Assembly (NCBI GenBank): GCA_937136425.1
Contig: CAKZON010000087.1
Location: forward strand, 27,863 to 91,862
Length of the DNA stretch: 64,000 nt
Reading direction: 5' to 3'
Source: an uncultured Crocinitomix sp.
Lineage (GTDB): Bacteria > Bacteroidota > Bacteroidia > Flavobacteriales_D > Crocinitomicaceae
How positions within the stretch are numbered: position 1 is the first letter of the stretch; each line of letters opens with the position of its first letter. Positions 18,096 to 27,266 of this stretch are shown one piece after another. Position numbers and translations under genes: made by a program. The notes under the pieces are model-generated. The model saw only the letters and a program-made list of their open reading frames with translations, was not told the origin of the DNA and ran no database searches.

Positions 18096-21000
18096 ATGAA
18101 AACAAGTGTTTTAACACTAGTGGCTATTCTTTTGCCTAATTTATATTCATTTAGTCAAGAAATTCCGAACATAATTAAAAATTCTGACAGCACTAATTTG
18201 GCTTATGAGGCTGCAATGGAGGTCATGTATGATGACTTAGACTATTCTTATGTCAGTACTGGGCGCCTTTACGAACGCGGTTTTAGTTTTGTTAATTTGG
18301 TCCCATTTAATGGGCAGTTGACAGATTCGAGTAAATCTAATCTTATTGTTTTTAGTTTAGCTTATGCTTCTTTAGTTTCAATGACTGTGGACGTGTCAAA
18401 AGCTTTGCCTGCTCCAAGCTCTTACCGAAATGTTATGGATACAGTTTGTTCAACTTCATCCATTATTCCAGTGGCGGGTATGCACCAATTATATAATACT
18501 ATTTCATTAGATGCTATTGATGATAGTTTGTTGGGGATATCTGATGGTAATCTAACCGATATTTTTCCTCGAACTGAAGACCCTTATATAGAAAAGGAAG
18601 TGTTTATGTTTGCTCCGGCTGAATTGATGATGGATCAGGCAGTTTTTTCTCTTTATTTTGATTCTGAATTATTCTATTCGAATTCTGGGAAGACAGTGGA
18701 TTCATTATTGTTAGATATTGGAAATGGAATGGGGTTTCTACCCATTGATTTTGACGAAAACGTCCAATTATCATTTACCGAACGTGGATTGAAAACCATT
18801 AAAGTTCAATTAAAATATTCAGATGGAACGGCCTATTTTTCCAATTTTGATATTTTGATAAAATCTGCCGCTTTTAGAGGAGTGGGAGATGCTCCAGATT
18901 TAAGCTATTATGTACCTGGGATTAATTATGAAGTAGATCCTTCACTTGGGCGTGGAGCTGGACATGTGTATACGTATTTGGCTTGTGGGCACGATAGAAT
19001 AGAAAAACCTTTTATTTGGGCAGAGGCCTTTAATCCAAACGTTGGAGAAATTTCTGCCGATTTAACTAAAGATGATATACTTGAAAGGTTAAAGCATATT
19101 GATGGAACTGTTGAAGGACGACCTCTTTTAGACCACCTCACCGAAAACGGTTACGACATTATTATTTTAGATTATGATCATGGAGCCGATTATTTACCAA
19201 GAACCGCCGAGTTTATAAAAGAAGCTATCCGTTATGTCAACCAGCAAAAAGCAATTGCCAATAGCCATGCACAAAATATAATTTTGGGGCAAAGTATGGG
19301 TGGTGTAGCTACCATGCAAGCTTTAAAAGAAATGGAGAATGATGGAGAGGAGCATGAATGCGAAAAGTACATCATTTTTGACAGCCCAATTATGGGAGTG
19401 AACATTCCAATGTCGGCGCAAGCAAGTTTGCTTGATATGGCTACGTTATGGGTGAATAAACCTTATTCTCCAAGCGCGGGAATGTTGTTTCAATATGTCG
19501 AAATTATTGAAGATATAGTACGGTTATTATACTTGCCTGCTACCCGAACTATGATGGCACGTCAATGTAATGATGTTTATGTAGGGATGGGAGATACGCC
19601 TGCAAGCGAAGTTTTTTCTACCACTTTGTTGGAGCCAAGTGGAGGACCATTGCGCACAGAACATTTGTATACCGATCATTACGATTATTTGCATAATGAT
19701 ATGGGCGGAATGCCAACCAACTGTGAGGTGTTAAGTATAACCAATGGCTCAAGAGAAGGGCCAGATGGAATGCAAGATTTTGATGCGGGTGATTTAATCA
19801 TTCATGCTAATATTGATAATATGGTGTTAGGTTCTTTAATAGCAGGTTATTTGCAAGATGATTTGGAGGATGAAGATTTGGATATGTTTGATACAGAAGT
19901 AATGTCTGGAACGTATGGACTCTTGATGTGGGCGGTCGGAATAGGTATTGATGTGGATATTAAATTCTTTGCCATGGAGCATTCACCCGATTTTGAATAT
20001 TACACGTGCGAATTAGAAGTTTATGCTCCTTTAGCTCTTTTTCCAGTTATTTATCATGAAAATGTTGCAAAAACATCATCAGGACTAGAAATTGATCATG
20101 TTCCTGGAGGTTTTTTTGGAATTAAAAATCAAGGTGTATTCTTTGAACCTGGAGGACCTGTAGATTTGGCCTTGAGTACATTTAAGATGCATACATGGTG
20201 CTTTACCCCAACCGGGAGTGTTTTAAATTATCATGGTGAAACAGGTACTTGGTTGACAGATCCTACTCGTGCTTATACGGATCATTATGGTGATATTAAT
20301 ACCAATAAAACAAGAGGTATTTCAAATTATATGAGTAATTCAGAAACTCCGTCGTTTGATTCTGATCCTTTGCATGATACTTATAGCAATACAGCACATA
20401 CATGGTTTACAAATGAAAGTAGTAGATATTTAATCTATCATATGGTTGGGTCAGATGATTTGGATGGTATTGATCTTGTCTCATCATCAAAAAAGTATAA
20501 TTATGGGAAAAGTGATTTGACTCCAGGAACCGATTTTGACAGCTCACCGCCTATACGTACAACCTCTATTTTAGATCACTCAATAACGGTAAATAATACT
20601 TCGTTTGGAGTGAATGATGATGACTTGATTGGTCTAACACCTTCACCTTATGCTCCGGATGACATGGGGAATAGTTCAGCCAATTCACACTTTGTAATGC
20701 ATTTAGGGCATATCTGCGAAACTGCGCCAAAAGTTGCGCTGATCATAAATAATAATGCCGTAATGAATATTGGAGATGGGAGTACGAGAACAGCTTCAGT
20801 ACTTGTTCAGGAAGGGCATGAGGTGGTTGTGAGTAACAACGGAAATATCCATGTTAAAAATGGAAGTACATTAAAAATTACAGAAGGCTCCAAGTTGATT
20901 GTGAAAGCTGGAGGGAATTTGATCATTGAAAATGGAGGATTATTGTTAGTGGAAGAAGGAGGACAAATTGATTTCTATGAAGATGGAAATATTGCCTTGA

Positions 21001-23162
21001 ATGGTGAAAATGCTAGACTCGTTCTTGATGGAAAGATTCATTTATATGAAAATGCAATTTTTGAACCCAAGCATGAAGGGATTAATAGTGGAATTATTAC
21101 CGTGAACAACGCCGAGGGAGGTTTTGTAGCGGAACTAGGTAGTTCAATTCGAATTATTGGTGATGGTGATGATGACCCTATGCTGCATATTGCAGAGGAG
21201 GGATTTTTGAAAGCTTCATCAAATATGACACAATTTCTATTGGCTTCTTGTCAAGTTATTATTGGTTCAGAAAATGAGTTTGTCATTTATTCGTATGCAC
21301 CATTTACTTCGGCAGATGTGTCTTATGTTGTTCAAGATAATTTGGTGAGTTTAGATCAGCACCCAAGAATTGGGTTATATAATAAAACGTTAATCAATTC
21401 GAGTGACTTTATGGATGTTATTATAAATTCTGAACGCGCTTTTTATGTTGATGGAGCATTCATGAATATTAATAATTCAACTTTTGATTATACCTACAAT
21501 AAAAACAAAGTCATGTTTACGCTTGAAAAAGGGAACTTATTTCTTCAAAACTCTGAATTTAGAAGTTATGAAGGAGTTGCAATTATATTGGATAATCAAA
21601 CCACTTATTCGCAAATTATTGGAACTGATTTTGTTACTGCAATTGATGCTACCAATTTTGGAGAAGCTGTTTGGGCAAATGGTAGTGCAGAAGTTCTAGT
21701 GAAAAACTGCACATTTACAGGTGGAGGAGCTGGAGTCAATCTAAGTAGTGGACAAGTAACATTTAAATGCAACAATTTTTCGCACATTGGTTATTATGGA
21801 ATTAACGGAAGTACTAATGGACGTATAGAAATGTCAACAGGAGGAGGAGCTGGTTATAACTTTTTCGACAATATGTCAAAGTTATGCCTTAGGTTGAGTA
21901 GTGTAAACGGTCTAAACATTCATAATGGATATAATTACTTTTGGGACGAAGGGCCAGAAGAGCCAACTGTACAAGGTTCGATAGAGCTTGACTTAGATCT
22001 TGGATATGGAGTAACGCTTTTAGGTCACAGAAATCAATGGAATGTTGCGAATACCGTTCCTGCAAGTTCTGAATTTGATGTTTGGAGTGAGTATGGAGGT
22101 GATTTTAGTTTTTCATTAGCCCATCCCATGTCTAGTGTTTGTGGAGCGTTAGATCCTGACTTACCTTATTCACCACCAATTGGTGATGGGGCTGGTAGTT
22201 ATATGCCAGACATTTCTTTGACTGACGAGGATAATCCAGTACGTTTAGATTCTGCAATTGCATTTGCTACAAAAGCGACAGTATTGATAGATTCATTAGG
22301 GTCTGATCAGTCTGCAATTACCCTTTTTTATGACATTTTGATGCACGATTATACGAAGCAAGAATTGGAAGATAAACGGATACAGTATTTATTAAATGAA
22401 GCATACTACGGAATGAAATTTACAATAGGTCATGCCATTGCAGATAGTGTGATATTGGAGTCTAATAATACATCAAGTTTTAGTCCGGCTATTCAAAAAT
22501 ATGTGGATGTATTAAATGTCTTAACAGTTGAAGATACAATTAGTGCTGAACATTATTTTAAGCGATTTAATTTAGAGTTGGACAAGGCACACCTTTTTAG
22601 AATGCTCGGTCATACCGATATGGGACTTAATATTCTTCAAAACACCAATTTTTGTGTTTTAGATTCAGCTGAGCAAGCAGTGCTTAACAAGTGGATGTTT
22701 GTTTTTGAAGAAGAATTGGCAAAGCAACAATTTGGCGAACTGGCTTATGGAATGGATACAACATTTACGGATACTAGCGGATATTATACTCCAATAAAGT
22801 ACAGAGCAACCGAATATTATTTTGGATCGGTAATTAATAGTTTGTCAAGCGTGATCTATCGAACTTGTTCTGGTGCAAAAAGTGCTGACCCAAACCTTGC
22901 TGACGATAAAGCTTATGAATTTGTTCTATATCCAAACCCTTCAAATGGAATCATAACAATTAGCTATGATGTTCCAACGGAAGGTAAAAATGAAATCTCA
23001 ATCTATACCATGGATGGGAAAGAAGTATTTACCAGCGTATTAAAAGGGGGTAAATATTCTGAACAAATTGACATTTCATTTGTTCAAAGCGGAATATATA
23101 TCTACAAACTAAGTTTAAATGACTTACCTACAGAAGTTGGCAGAATGTCAATTAGTAAATAG
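18096..23162 (+). CDS. Giant T9SS-secreted protein with lipase-like and beta-helix regions
   Basis: 1688 residues. A signal peptide (cleavage after FSQ) is followed by an unassigned N-terminal region and an alpha/beta-hydrolase-like domain at about 340-470. That domain has a nucleophile elbow GQSMGG (Ser400) and a nearby YDHGADY segment, as in PGAP1/lipase-like proteins. A right-handed beta-helix lies at about 880-1330 (short repeats such as VKNGSTLKITEGSKLIVKAG), then a helical stretch and a T9SS type A sorting domain at about 1612-1688 (FVLYPNPSNG, SGIYIYKLS). It is predicted cell-surface or released. The full catalytic triad cannot be confirmed by eye; the substrate is unknown. Confidence 0.82.
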   Translation: MKTSVLTLVAILLPNLYSFSQEIPNIIKNSDSTNLAYEAAMEVMYDDLDYSYVSTGRLYERGFSFVNLVPFNGQLTDSSKSNLIVFSLAYASLVSMTVDVSKALPAPSSYRNVMDTVCSTSSIIPVAGMHQLYNTISLDAIDDSLLGISDGNLTDIFPRTEDPYIEKEVFMFAPAELMMDQAVFSLYFDSELFYSNSGKTVDSLLLDIGNGMGFLPIDFDENVQLSFTERGLKTIKVQLKYSDGTAYFSNFDILIKSAAFRGVGDAPDLSYYVPGINYEVDPSLGRGAGHVYTYLACGHDRIEKPFIWAEAFNPNVGEISADLTKDDILERLKHIDGTVEGRPLLDHLTENGYDIIILDYDHGADYLPRTAEFIKEAIRYVNQQKAIANSHAQNIILGQSMGGVATMQALKEMENDGEEHECEKYIIFDSPIMGVNIPMSAQASLLDMATLWVNKPYSPSAGMLFQYVEIIEDIVRLLYLPATRTMMARQCNDVYVGMGDTPASEVFSTTLLEPSGGPLRTEHLYTDHYDYLHNDMGGMPTNCEVLSITNGSREGPDGMQDFDAGDLIIHANIDNMVLGSLIAGYLQDDLEDEDLDMFDTEVMSGTYGLLMWAVGIGIDVDIKFFAMEHSPDFEYYTCELEVYAPLALFPVIYHENVAKTSSGLEIDHVPGGFFGIKNQGVFFEPGGPVDLALSTFKMHTWCFTPTGSVLNYHGETGTWLTDPTRAYTDHYGDINTNKTRGISNYMSNSETPSFDSDPLHDTYSNTAHTWFTNESSRYLIYHMVGSDDLDGIDLVSSSKKYNYGKSDLTPGTDFDSSPPIRTTSILDHSITVNNTSFGVNDDDLIGLTPSPYAPDDMGNSSANSHFVMHLGHICETAPKVALIINNNAVMNIGDGSTRTASVLVQEGHEVVVSNNGNIHVKNGSTLKITEGSKLIVKAGGNLIIENGGLLLVEEGGQIDFYEDGNIALNGENARLVLDGKIHLYENAIFEPKHEGINSGIITVNNAEGGFVAELGSSIRIIGDGDDDPMLHIAEEGFLKASSNMTQFLLASCQVIIGSENEFVIYSYAPFTSADVSYVVQDNLVSLDQHPRIGLYNKTLINSSDFMDVIINSERAFYVDGAFMNINNSTFDYTYNKNKVMFTLEKGNLFLQNSEFRSYEGVAIILDNQTTYSQIIGTDFVTAIDATNFGEAVWANGSAEVLVKNCTFTGGGAGVNLSSGQVTFKCNNFSHIGYYGINGSTNGRIEMSTGGGAGYNFFDNMSKLCLRLSSVNGLNIHNGYNYFWDEGPEEPTVQGSIELDLDLGYGVTLLGHRNQWNVANTVPASSEFDVWSEYGGDFSFSLAHPMSSVCGALDPDLPYSPPIGDGAGSYMPDISLTDEDNPVRLDSAIAFATKATVLIDSLGSDQSAITLFYDILMHDYTKQELEDKRIQYLLNEAYYGMKFTIGHAIADSVILESNNTSSFSPAIQKYVDVLNVLTVEDTISAEHYFKRFNLELDKAHLFRMLGHTDMGLNILQNTNFCVLDSAEQAVLNKWMFVFEEELAKQQFGELAYGMDTTFTDTSGYYTPIKYRATEYYFGSVINSLSSVIYRTCSGAKSADPNLADDKAYEFVLYPNPSNGIITISYDVPTEGKNEISIYTMDGKEVFTSVLKGGKYSEQIDISFVQSGIYIYKLSLNDLPTEVGRMSISK

Positions 23163-23189
23163 GAATTGATGAGTATGTAAAGTGTAGGA

Positions 23190-24188
23190 TTATCCTTCGC
23201 TAGCAATTAAACTTTCAACTTTTTCAACCATATGCGTGTTTCCTGTAAAATAAGGAGCGCGTTGGTGTAAATCAGTTGGATCAATTTCCATAATGCGCTG
23301 TTTTCCGTCAGATGCAGCTCCGCCCGCTTGCTCAGCAATAAATGCTAATGGATTGCACTCATACAATAAACGCAATTTTCCATTAGGAGCATTGTCAGTT
23401 GAAGGATACATATAGATTCCACCTTTAATCAAATTACGGTGAAAATCTGCAACTAAAGATCCTATATAGCGAGCTGTATACGGCCGGTTAGTGTCCGCAT
23501 CAATTGTTTGCGAGTATTTAATATATTCTTGTACTCCATTTGAACTGCGGTAAAAATTACCTTCGTTCATAGAATAGATTTTTCCATTGGTTGGAAACTT
23601 CATTTCTGGATGCGATAATACAAAAACTCCAATTCCTGGATCATAAGTAAAGCCGTTTACTCCTTTTCCAGTGGTGTATACCAACATGGTAGAAGAACCA
23701 TAAATCACATATCCTGCGGCAAGTTGTTCCGTTCCTTTTTGTAAAAAATCTGCTTCAGTTAAATCAGACCCTACAGGCGATACCCTTTTATAAATACTAA
23801 AGATTGTTCCAATAGAAACGTTTACATCAATATTTGAAGAGCCATCTAGTGGATCCATTGCAACAATATACGAACCCTCATTGTTGATAGGAATGTATTC
23901 GTCATTTTCTTCAGAAGCAATGCCGCAAACCACTTTTCGGGCGGTTAAAGCCTTAATGAATTGATTGTTGGCATAAACGTCTAATTTCTGTTGGGCTTCG
24001 CCCTGAATGTTTTCAGAGCCTGCTGCTCCAACAATGTATGATAGTAACCCGGCTTTATTCACTTTGTTACTCACAATTTTTGACGCCAATCGAATTGCGC
24101 TCAATAATTTTGAGAATTCTCCGCTTGACCCAGGGAAGTCCTGCTGCTTATCAATAATAAATTCACCAAGTGTTTTTACATTTTCCAT
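23190..24188 (-). CDS. fbp: Fructose-1,6-bisphosphatase class I
   Basis: 332 residues from the ATG at 24188 (MENVKTLGEF). A longer frame begins 57 bases upstream but adds a hydrophobic stretch absent from this cytosolic enzyme and overlaps the opposite promoter. Metal/phosphate motif DPLDGSSNID, the GEEND-like ASEENDEY acid site, and the late YECNPLAFIAEQAGG are all present. It hydrolyses fructose-1,6-bisphosphate to fructose-6-phosphate, the committed gluconeogenic step, fitting growth on amino acids or acetate from chitin. It is divergent from a small membrane protein. Confidence 0.97.
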   Translation of the reverse strand: MENVKTLGEFIIDKQQDFPGSSGEFSKLLSAIRLASKIVSNKVNKAGLLSYIVGAAGSENIQGEAQQKLDVYANNQFIKALTARKVVCGIASEENDEYIPINNEGSYIVAMDPLDGSSNIDVNVSIGTIFSIYKRVSPVGSDLTEADFLQKGTEQLAAGYVIYGSSTMLVYTTGKGVNGFTYDPGIGVFVLSHPEMKFPTNGKIYSMNEGNFYRSSNGVQEYIKYSQTIDADTNRPYTARYIGSLVADFHRNLIKGGIYMYPSTDNAPNGKLRLLYECNPLAFIAEQAGGAASDGKQRIMEIDPTDLHQRAPYFTGNTHMVEKVESLIASEG

Positions 24189-24254
24189 GACAATCGATTC
24201 TGATTTTAACAGTGCAAATAACGCTATTATTAAAGATAATACCAATTGATTTCG

Positions 24255-24262
24255 TACCTTTG
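24255..24262 (+). promoter_or_regulatory. -7 element candidate
   Basis: TACCTTTG matches TAnnTTTG and lies 19 bases before the ATG at 24282. No TTG stands at the ideal -33 distance, so this is a partial match. Confidence 0.45.
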
Positions 24263-24281
24263 TGTCAACAATCTCAATGGG

Positions 24282-24515
24282 ATGCGAAAAAAGATCTATT
24301 TAATTACTTTGTTTGTCTTTTTCATGCAGGACTTGTTTGGTCAATGTGCAATGTGTAAAGCCGTGGCTGAAGAACAAGCAGATGAAAACGGGAGCAACAT
24401 TAATGCAGGAATTCTCTACATCATGATTATTCCTTATATCATTCTATTTATTGTGTTCCGGAAAAAGATATTTTCCTTTTTTAAAGAGTTGAAAAACGCC
24501 GGGGTACCACATTAG
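24282..24515 (+). CDS. Small CxxC membrane protein, conserved in Flavobacteriia
   Basis: 77 residues from ATG 24282, just after a TACCTTTG promoter box. A signal peptide ends at FGQ; the mature protein begins with CAMCKAVAEEQ, a CxxC that could bind metal or be redox-active. One transmembrane helix follows (about 46-64, GILYIMIIPYIILFIVF) with a short basic tail inside. Small QCAMC proteins of this layout occur widely in Flavobacteriales genomes but have no known function. The start upstream at 24246 is rejected because the promoter would fall inside the coding region. Confidence 0.72.
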   Translation: MRKKIYLITLFVFFMQDLFGQCAMCKAVAEEQADENGSNINAGILYIMIIPYIILFIVFRKKIFSFFKELKNAGVPH

Positions 24516-24542
24516 TCCATTTTGATTCTCGAAATTTTGATA

Positions 24543-24560
24543 ATCGACACTCCTGTCGAT
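24543..24560. other. Isolated extragenic hairpin
   Basis: ATCGACA and TGTCGAT form a perfect 7-bp stem around a CTCC loop, 27 bases after the small membrane protein gene. It has no following T run, so it is a poor intrinsic terminator. It may be an RNA-end stabiliser or a dispersed palindrome. Confidence 0.45.
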
Positions 24561-24642
24561 AGATTATACTAAGAATAGATATTGAAATTTGATTGAATGC
24601 TTTAATTGTTCATTGGCACAATAATTAAAGCACTATAAAAAC

Positions 24643-24675
24643 AAAAACCTCAATACGTTGAAGTAAAGAGGTTTT
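24643..24675 (-). terminator. Rho-independent terminator of the DUF6341-like gene
   Basis: On the minus strand AAAACCTC pairs with GAGGTTTT around a 16-nt loop, followed by a T-rich tail. It starts 24 bases after the stop at 24700. The A-rich flank on the other side means it may also stop plus-strand transcripts. Confidence 0.7.
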
Positions 24676-24699
24676 ATAAAATCTATAATTGAATTTCTT

Positions 24700-24891
24700 C
24701 TATTTAAGTTGGTTCGGATCAGATTCCGCAATTTTGTTGTATTGAACTTGTCTGTACATCCAATATCCAAATGCAGCAAAACCAAATAACAATACTGCAA
24801 CCCAGTAAATTTCACCAATTGGCTCCAAAGTATTTTGGAATACCCAATAACTAGCATCACCTATAGCGTAAAAAACATCTGTCGAACTCAT
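24700..24891 (-). CDS. Small membrane protein, DUF6341-like
   Basis: 63 residues from ATG 24891 (MSSTDVFYAIGDASYWVF); a start seven codons earlier is less likely. A short amphipathic N-terminus with LEPIGEIYWVAVLL precedes one helix and the end GFAAFGYWMYRQVQYNK, resembling the flavobacterial DUF6341 family (YWMKQL end). In those genomes it stands next to a DUF6427 protein, as it does here in divergent orientation. Function unknown. Confidence 0.68.
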   Translation of the reverse strand: MSSTDVFYAIGDASYWVFQNTLEPIGEIYWVAVLLFGFAAFGYWMYRQVQYNKIAESDPNQLK

Positions 24892-24945
24892 AATTATCAA
24901 TTTTCTCAGCAAATGTAATAAATAAATTACATTAATTTTAAGCCC

Positions 24946-25902
24946 GTGCTAGTAAATTTGTATAAAACAAAAACACCGGTAGCTGTTTTCAGCTTTCCAA
25001 TGCTAATAGGCTTAATAGCTTTACCTATTTTGTTTATAGAAAACTCTGACTTGCCCAATTTTTATTCTTGGCAGCAAGAACTAGTTACATTAATATCAAG
25101 TTCGGTTGTAATACACTATTTATCAGCTGTATTAATATTATATGTTAGTGCAATTGAATTAAATCGTGTAGTCAATGCCTACGGATTTTATTCAAAAAAT
25201 ACCTATTTACCAGGTCTTATATATGCATTGTCGCTTTTAAGTTTTGATCAAGTTTATTTTTCGTCCTTATTGTTGGCTTATGCCTTTGTTATTTTTGGAA
25301 TAGGTTTTATTTTTAGAATTAATCGACAAGATTCCGCAACAGAAAGCATTTTCATGGCTGCACTTTTGTTTGGGGTCGCCACAATTTTTAGTCCGTTTTT
25401 ACTACCAATAATTATTTTACCTTGGTTTAGCCTTGTTGTTTTTAGATATTTTGTTTGGCGAGAATGGTTTATGCTTCTAATTGGCTTTAGTATTCCGTGG
25501 GGGTATCATTATGGAATTTATTTTGCTGTAACTGGCAATTGGGACGTCTTAACGGAAGGATTTGCATTAGTTAATTCTCCAATAGAATTTACGTTAGACA
25601 AGTTGAGTTTGATGATTTATATGACATTATTGGTCGTCTATTCAATTTGGAGGTTCTTGGTGATTTTAAATACGCAATTGCTTGTTTTTAAGAAGAGAAG
25701 CCGACTTTTGTTTCACTTTGTATGGTTAACATTAATTACACTTGCATTTAGCTGGTACTTTCAAGATGCTTGGACAATTGCTGTAGCAATTCCGTTCACA
25801 ATTATAATAAGCGTTCAAATATTAAATGCCACTCAATCACTTTATTCCAATATTATGTTAACCGCTTGGGTGGGGTTAATTATTTGGAATTTAATAATGT
25901 GA
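24946..25902 (+). CDS. Multi-pass membrane protein, DUF6427-like
   Basis: 318 residues with about nine to ten hydrophobic helices, starting with GTG (no ATG fits). The motif FRYFVWREWFMLLIGFSIPW near 166-185 resembles the conserved NWREW segment of DUF6427, a Flavobacteriales integral membrane family of unknown role. It is divergent from the DUF6341-like gene (55 bp) and 73 bp before purQ. Family assignment is from memory of conserved motifs and neighbourhood. Confidence 0.66.
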   Translation: MLVNLYKTKTPVAVFSFPMLIGLIALPILFIENSDLPNFYSWQQELVTLISSSVVIHYLSAVLILYVSAIELNRVVNAYGFYSKNTYLPGLIYALSLLSFDQVYFSSLLLAYAFVIFGIGFIFRINRQDSATESIFMAALLFGVATIFSPFLLPIIILPWFSLVVFRYFVWREWFMLLIGFSIPWGYHYGIYFAVTGNWDVLTEGFALVNSPIEFTLDKLSLMIYMTLLVVYSIWRFLVILNTQLLVFKKRSRLLFHFVWLTLITLAFSWYFQDAWTIAVAIPFTIIISVQILNATQSLYSNIMLTAWVGLIIWNLIM

Positions 25903-25945
25903 TTAGAATGTGAACAACTTCTCTGTTTAATTGTCCGAATAATAT

Positions 25946-25953
25946 TAACTTTG
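25946..25953 (+). promoter_or_regulatory. -7 element of purQ
   Basis: TAACTTTG matches TAnnTTTG exactly and lies 22 bases before the purQ start codon. The -33 TTG is not at the ideal distance. Confidence 0.55.
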
Positions 25954-25975
25954 CAACGCATTTAAAAACGAAGAA

Positions 25976-26662
25976 ATGAAATTTGGAGTAGTTACTTTTC
26001 CAGGATCCAATTGTGACCAAGATATGGTAGACACATTGGAGACAAGTTTAGGTCAACAAGTGGAACGTTTGTGGCACAAGGATCACGATTTAAAAGGAGT
26101 TGATTTTGTTGTATTACCGGGGGGATTCTCTTTTGGAGATTATTTACGTTCTGGAGCCATTGCAAAGTTTTCACCTATCATGAAAGAAGTTATTGCACAT
26201 GGTCAACGAGGCGGATATGTAATGGGAGTATGCAACGGATTCCAAATTCTTTGCGAAACACCATTGTTAGATGGTGCATTGTTGCATAATAATAGCCAAA
26301 AGTTCATTTGTAAAAACGTATACCTTACACCTAAATCTAAGGATGCAGCTATTACAAAAGGACTCGAAGGAGATAAAGCATATAAAATTCCAATCGCTCA
26401 TGGTGAAGGTCGATTCTATGCTCCTAAAGATGTAATGCAGTCAATTTACGATAACGATCAAATTTTGTTTAAATATTGTGATGAAGATGGAAATGTAGCT
26501 GAAGCTTACAATCCAAATGGATCATTAGATAATATTGCAGGTATTACAAATAAAGGGAAAAATGTATTCGGAATGATGCCTCATCCTGAGCGTGCTTCTG
26601 ATGAAAATTTAGGTAATATTGATGGTAAATTATTGTTCGAATCTATTCTAGCAAATATTTAA
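25976..26662 (+). CDS. purQ: Phosphoribosylformylglycinamidine synthase subunit PurQ
   Basis: 228 residues, the usual PurQ size. It is a class I glutamine amidotransferase: nucleophile Cys86 in MGVCNGFQIL, His203/Glu205 in PHPER, oxyanion GGFSFGDYLRSG near 49-60. PurQ supplies ammonia to PurL for making FGAM in purine synthesis. A separate PurQ implies a small PurL elsewhere rather than the long fused PurL of many Bacteroidota. It is a single gene between a promoter and a strong terminator. Confidence 0.96.
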   Translation: MKFGVVTFPGSNCDQDMVDTLETSLGQQVERLWHKDHDLKGVDFVVLPGGFSFGDYLRSGAIAKFSPIMKEVIAHGQRGGYVMGVCNGFQILCETPLLDGALLHNNSQKFICKNVYLTPKSKDAAITKGLEGDKAYKIPIAHGEGRFYAPKDVMQSIYDNDQILFKYCDEDGNVAEAYNPNGSLDNIAGITNKGKNVFGMMPHPERASDENLGNIDGKLLFESILANI

Positions 26663-26683
26663 TCATAAAATAATTTTATATCT

Positions 26684-26720
26684 GCCCCTAACTGTTTTCA
26701 ACGGTTAGGGGCTTTTTTTT
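26684..26720 (+). terminator. Rho-independent terminator of purQ
   Basis: A 9-bp perfect stem, GCCCCTAAC / GTTAGGGGC, around an 11-nt loop is followed by eight T. It is textbook in form. Confidence 0.93.
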
Positions 26721-26727
26721 GAGTTTT

Positions 26728-26787
26728 ATAACTATAAAAATAAATATATAATTATAAATATAGTTGTATAATTATAAAAATAGTTAT
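26728..26787. promoter_or_regulatory. Three 20-bp direct repeats, candidate BlaI operators
   Basis: Near-identical units start at 26728, 26748 and 26768: ATAACTATAAAAATA, ATAATTATAAATATAGTT and ATAATTATAAAAATAGTT. The exact 20-bp spacing (about two helical turns) puts all units on one DNA face. AACTATA and TATAGTT (26730-26736 and 26759-26765) also form inverted arms. They lie upstream of the blaI-like gene. BlaI/MecI repressors are known to bind dyads in their own promoters, so cooperative autoregulation is inferred. Confidence 0.55.
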
Positions 26788-26897
26788 AGGTTTGTATTGT
26801 CGACATGATTACGTTCATCTTCTTTCATTCGGATTGATTGTCTTGCGCAGGACATGATTGAATTATGAAAGAGAAGGACATTAACAAATGATCTAAA

Positions 26898-27266
26898 ATG
26901 AAGAAAGAATTAACCAAAGCAGAGGAGCAAATAATGCACGCCATTTGGAAAGTGGAAAAAGGCTTTGCAAAAGATATTTTGGAACAACTTAAAGATCCTA
27001 AACCAGCATATAATACTGTTCTTACAGTTATTCGAGTGCTAGTTCAAAAAGGGTTTGTGAAGTTCAAAACCTATGGCAAGTCAAATGAATACTATCCTAC
27101 AATATCTAAGGATGAGTACTCACTCCAGAAAGTGCAAGGGTTGAAAGCGAATTATTTCAACAATTCTAATGCCCAGTTTTTATCCTTCTTTATGAAAGAA
27201 AATAACATGAGTTTGGATGATTTGAATGAGATTATTGAAATTATAAAACAAGAGGAAGATGAGTAG
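26898..27266 (+). CDS. BlaI/MecI/CopY-family repressor
   Basis: 122 residues. N-terminal winged helix (about 1-75: LTKAEEQIMHAIWKVEKGF, then PAYNTVLTVIRVLVQKGFV), the canonical BlaI recognition region. A C-terminal dimerisation helix follows. BlaI-type repressors are cleaved or released when their M56 membrane partner is activated. The last eight bases overlap the M56 gene that follows, the usual arrangement of such pairs. Targets are probably its own operon; the upstream 20-bp repeats are candidate sites. Confidence 0.93.
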   Translation: MKKELTKAEEQIMHAIWKVEKGFAKDILEQLKDPKPAYNTVLTVIRVLVQKGFVKFKTYGKSNEYYPTISKDEYSLQKVQGLKANYFNNSNAQFLSFFMKENNMSLDDLNEIIEIIKQEEDE

